Below, one piece after another: positions 60,868 to 64,000 of a stretch of DNA of 64,000 bases; the stretch's first letter is position 1, and every line of letters begins with the position of its first letter. Both the position numbers and the translations under genes were made by a program. Below the pieces are notes generated by a model, which had not been told where the DNA came from, did not search any database, and saw only the letters and a program-made list of their open reading frames with translations. Source of the stretch: Epiperipatus broadwayi (taxonomy: Eukaryota > Onychophora > Udeonychophora > Euonychophora > Peripatidae); NCBI GenBank assembly GCA_028023455.1, contig JAQFVV010012434.1, positions 3,542,928 through 3,606,927 of the forward strand, in the 5' to 3' direction.

Positions 60868-61345
60868 GTCCTCCTATGGATTCCATGAACAAAAACGTCA
60901 CTGTTCTGTTTTTTCGTTATGGTCCGGGCCTTTATTTGCTTCCATTGGTCAAGCTAAAATCTCTTTCTTCTCTTATCTAACTTTTCATCTGACTTTTTAA
61001 TTAAACAGCTTTTAGATAATTAATAAACAATCATTTCCATTTACAGATTACAGGAATTAATTAATACCTGTTTTTATTTTAACTTATGTTATTTTTTTAT
61101 TAAAATATTTTTATATTTCAATCTTGTATTTTTTTATTTAAAAAAATACGTTCAAATACTTTTTTTTCTTGTTTATGAAAAAAATATTTTTAAAGTTTAG
61201 CATCCGTGTGAATATATATATGTTTAACAAACATTTTAATTTTAGCGTTTAGTTTTTTCCTTTTATTTGCGAACTTTTAAGTTTTTATTTTAAATAAATG
61301 TAATGACATATTTATATATCGTTACAATATATATATATATACACA

Positions 61346-62220
61346 CACAAGGGGTTACCAAAATAATTGGAATTTTGTAATAATAAATTGTGTATTTATT
61401 ATTAGATGTTACAAATTGAAACCCCTTCATTTCATTTAATACAATGCATTGGTCTAAATATGTTTTTCACTTTTCAAGAAATCTGGAAACTCTTACAAAG
61501 TGATTTCTTTTAATGCCTGCATCATTTTTTCTTCACTATTTTTAAGTTCACAAAAAAAGAGGTGTTTTTTCATTTGAGGGAATAAAAAGATGTCACATAA
61601 AGTAAGATGATGCAAGTATGACTGATGGACAATCTGGGTCATACTAAATTTCATTAAAAATTGTATCATAGTTATTGTCATGGTTAAGCTTGCACTCCCT
61701 ATTAGATCACAGACTGAGACATTTTCATTTTACTGCATCACACAAACATTTCAGAAATTGTAGTTAAAATGGCTAATCATTACAAACAAATTCTGAGTGG
61801 ATAATGCCATTTTCATAAAAAAAATAGGCTGTCACACATTGGACTTTATATGTCATGCTTTATGATATGTGATAAATTTGATGTTTGTGTTTTCCCCAGA
61901 GCAGCTTGCTTGTAATTTGTTTTATACATTATAACTTTTTCCTTTGTTGTTTTACTTTACAGAAAACTGAATTTTATCTTGCTTAAACTTTTCAGCCATT
62001 ACAAAACTAACTTATAAGCAATACACACATAACATAAACATTTACTATGCCATAACATGACTTCCCTTGATGATGTTAATTGGCAAACTGATAGAGACAG
62101 ATCCCTCCAAAATGTATCTAGTAGCAAAAACATATGCTACAATGCAATCACCATCCAGAGAATGAATCTGCTTATTTTGGGGTATCCTGTCATATTTATG
62201 TAATTGTGTGTGTTACTATG
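61346..62220 (-). pseudogene. Mariner-type transposase relic
   Basis: The minus frame 61681-61493 reads '...MTQIVHQSYLHHLTLCDIFLFPQMKKHLF...SEEKMMQALKEIT'. It matches the C-terminal signature of mariner transposases (HPPYSPDL.P.D.FLFP.LK). The residue expected to be the third catalytic D is present (C-D-I-F), but SPDL is corrupted. Upstream minus-strand sequence to about 61990 has only fragments. A terminus-like sequence GGGGTTACCAAAATAATTGG is at 61361 and a degraded inverse lies near 62170. The element is dead. It abuts the right end of the palindrome. Confidence 0.65.
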
Positions 62221-62229
62221 TGTGTTTCA

Positions 62230-64000
62230 TTTTGAATCAATAGAGTAATATTCAACAAGAGATTGTTTTACTAATAAGGAAAGCGATAATGATGTCTTTT
62301 GGATATATAGTGATGAGATCCAAACCTATAAAAAGACTTGTCATTAAATAAAAAATGGATCACCATCCATGCGATCACTTTTCAATGTTATGAGTAGATC
62401 TCATTAGAAAGCTCATGTGATGTGTGTTGCTTAATATATTACATATGACCTAAAATTTTGAAATTTGACTAGAACAATGACTATTTAACATGATACCAAT
62501 GCATTCTTGTAAAAGTTTTATATTAAGATAATGAATATAATCATATTTGTATTTCTATAATTAGTAACATATTTTAATTAATCCTATTTGACCTAATATT
62601 TGTTTATTTGTCATTTAAGAATAGCTACATACCCCATTTATCAGACATTGTAGATTAATTGTGAACTAATTACTTGGAAAATTTCTAAACCTAATTAGAA
62701 AAATATCAAATACATAAAAAATATTCGAGATTCAATCTAAATTTGCACTTCATCTGCTTTATTATAAAATTTCATTACAATGTAAACTTTTTAGATGATA
62801 ATAGCAATAATTTATTTAAAAAAGAGGAGTTGAAAGATATTAAACAGAATATCAAAAACATAATAGAATCTTTTATTGCCAAAGATTTTAAGTTACAAAA
62901 AATATGTATAGAATTATCTAGAAATGTGTAACAAAATCTACTTATCTATTTTTTTTAACATTGTTCATACAAGAAAGCATATTTGGCACTACCAAAATAT
63001 TAAAAATATTTGAAAGATGTTTTAAAGATTGCATTTCAAAGGTAAAATAGACTTATAAAAAACTCAGTACTGTTTTTTCTGTTTTTCTTTATAAATAAGC
63101 AGTTAAAAAAAGATAGTAGTCACGAAGCTAATAAAATATCAAACGATGAAGATTTATGCTTTTCTTTCTTTGTTATATTTACTTACTAGCTAAAAAGATC
63201 TGATATCCATTTACTGACCAATAATGAGATGGCTAGTAGCTATGGGGCAGCTACGAAATAAATATTTTTTTTTAAAAATTCACATTTTATTCAGATTTGA
63301 ATTCTGGATCATATTTATAACCTGCAGATTTAGCAAGCTCTGTACCACAAGGTTTTTATATTTATATTGCATTTATAATTAATAATATTACTTTATGGTA
63401 TATGCATGCGGTATAACTTTATAAAGGATTTGCAAAAGTAAAATAATAAAAGAAGTATGTTAAGAAGATTTAAAAGTAATAAAATCTACTTTAACACCAG
63501 GTAATAAAAAAAAAAAAAAATAAAAAAAAAAAACTATTATCTTTTATCAGTAGTTAATATACTGTCCAGTAGTGTTCTTATCAAGAAGCAAACCAAGACA
63601 GTACATAGACCTCTAGGTCTTAAAAGCCTTTTTGTTTTATTAGTATACTCAACTAGTATATATATTATATTAAAATGGGTTTGGGAGTTATTTTGCGTAG
63701 GGGAATAAATACTTAATTATCTTTTTTTTTTTAAACATATAATCTTAATGTGTTTGTGTTAATACATAACAGCTTACAAGTAAATAAACACACCTGCAAA
63801 TAAAAACGATATTATATTTAAATTGTAATAATGCAAAAAAATATTTAACATATATATTAAACATCGTAGCTCATTACTTTTGTTACTTGTCGTTGAGATA
63901 TTACTATTTATATTTTTTAAAAAATCTAAAAAAGAAATCTATCTGCCATTAAAAAGAGTAATTGTTTTTTAGGTATTATTTTTAAAATAAGCTTCTATTT
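62230..64000. other. Non-coding AT-rich stretch
   Basis: About 62290-62480 (plus strand) has phrases that may be a more degraded mariner piece ('FWIYSDEIQTYK'), below the level I would call. The 62-codon frame 62743-62931 is lysine- and isoleucine-rich background. No gene, RNA or clear repeat was found up to the window end. Confidence 0.4.

Larger units (their letters stand above)
58111..61340. mobile_element. 3.2-kb inverted-repeat structure with ~1.1-kb arms
   Basis: The left arm 58111-59211 and right arm 60218-61340 are inverted copies, by eye about 95% or more identical and differing by scattered substitutions and small indels. A ~1.0-kb unique spacer separates them. Both outer ends sit in TA tracts next to TTGTAACGATATATAAATATG. 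The arms and spacer have more CpG than the surroundings, consistent with young DNA. It could be a DNA transposon with very long terminal repeats (as some Mutator-like elements have) or an inverted duplication of a host promoter and first exon. I recognise no transposase. Confidence 0.75.

Overview
This is an AT-rich animal genomic window with no recognisable intact host gene. It is dense in microsatellites and old transposable elements, and very few open frames exceed 100 codons. No bacterial features are present: no operons, no ribosome-binding sites, no long ORFs. Decayed RTE-like and other LINEs, a Penelope-like remnant, tRNA-derived SINEs, hAT- and mariner-type DNA elements and many foldback elements point to a metazoan. 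A lophotrochozoan such as a cephalopod mollusc is my best guess, but that is inference and not proved by the sequence.

Layout. 0-5 kb: an isolated hammerhead-like core, a tRNA-derived SINE and a decayed LINE reverse transcriptase. 5-7 kb: a TA-flanked palindromic MITE and a 1-kb foldback element (family A). 9-15 kb: minus-strand LINE scraps, a Penelope-like GIY-YIG remnant and an unrecognised ORF pair. 19-26 kb: small foldbacks, tandem duplications, a ~590-bp foldback (family C) with an extra arm, and a compact element with 147-bp identical direct repeats. 27-31 kb: a minus-strand LINE, a LINE-like fragment, and a 1-kb element built from a 439-bp hammerhead-ribozyme-bearing monomer (family B). 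33-43 kb: more family B copies, an RTE-type LINE with endonuclease and RT, and a tRNA-containing element with terminal inverted repeats. 44-47 kb: a LINE endonuclease remnant, a clean hAT MITE, a family A foldback and a tRNA SINE with target-site duplication. 49-56 kb: a degenerate minisatellite, the best-preserved RTE fragment and two more family A copies. 58-62 kb: a 3.2-kb inverted repeat with ~1.1-kb arms, then a mariner relic.

The most interesting content is RNA-level. Two unrelated repeat families (A and B) each carry what reads as a complete type I hammerhead ribozyme with a very short stem III. In both, base changes between copies preserve pairing. In family A the ribozyme lies in both arms of a palindrome, so a transcript of either strand would carry one sense ribozyme together with its own antisense. 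A tRNA-containing element and a sequence near 0.63 kb carry further hammerhead-like cores.

The second item is the 58.1-61.3 kb palindrome. Each arm holds a CCAAT box, a TATAAAAG box with a well-spaced initiator, and a short ATG exon ending at a GTAAGC donor. The two exons differ by exactly six bases, so the frame is kept. All calls are by eye; no alignment, folding or database search was run.
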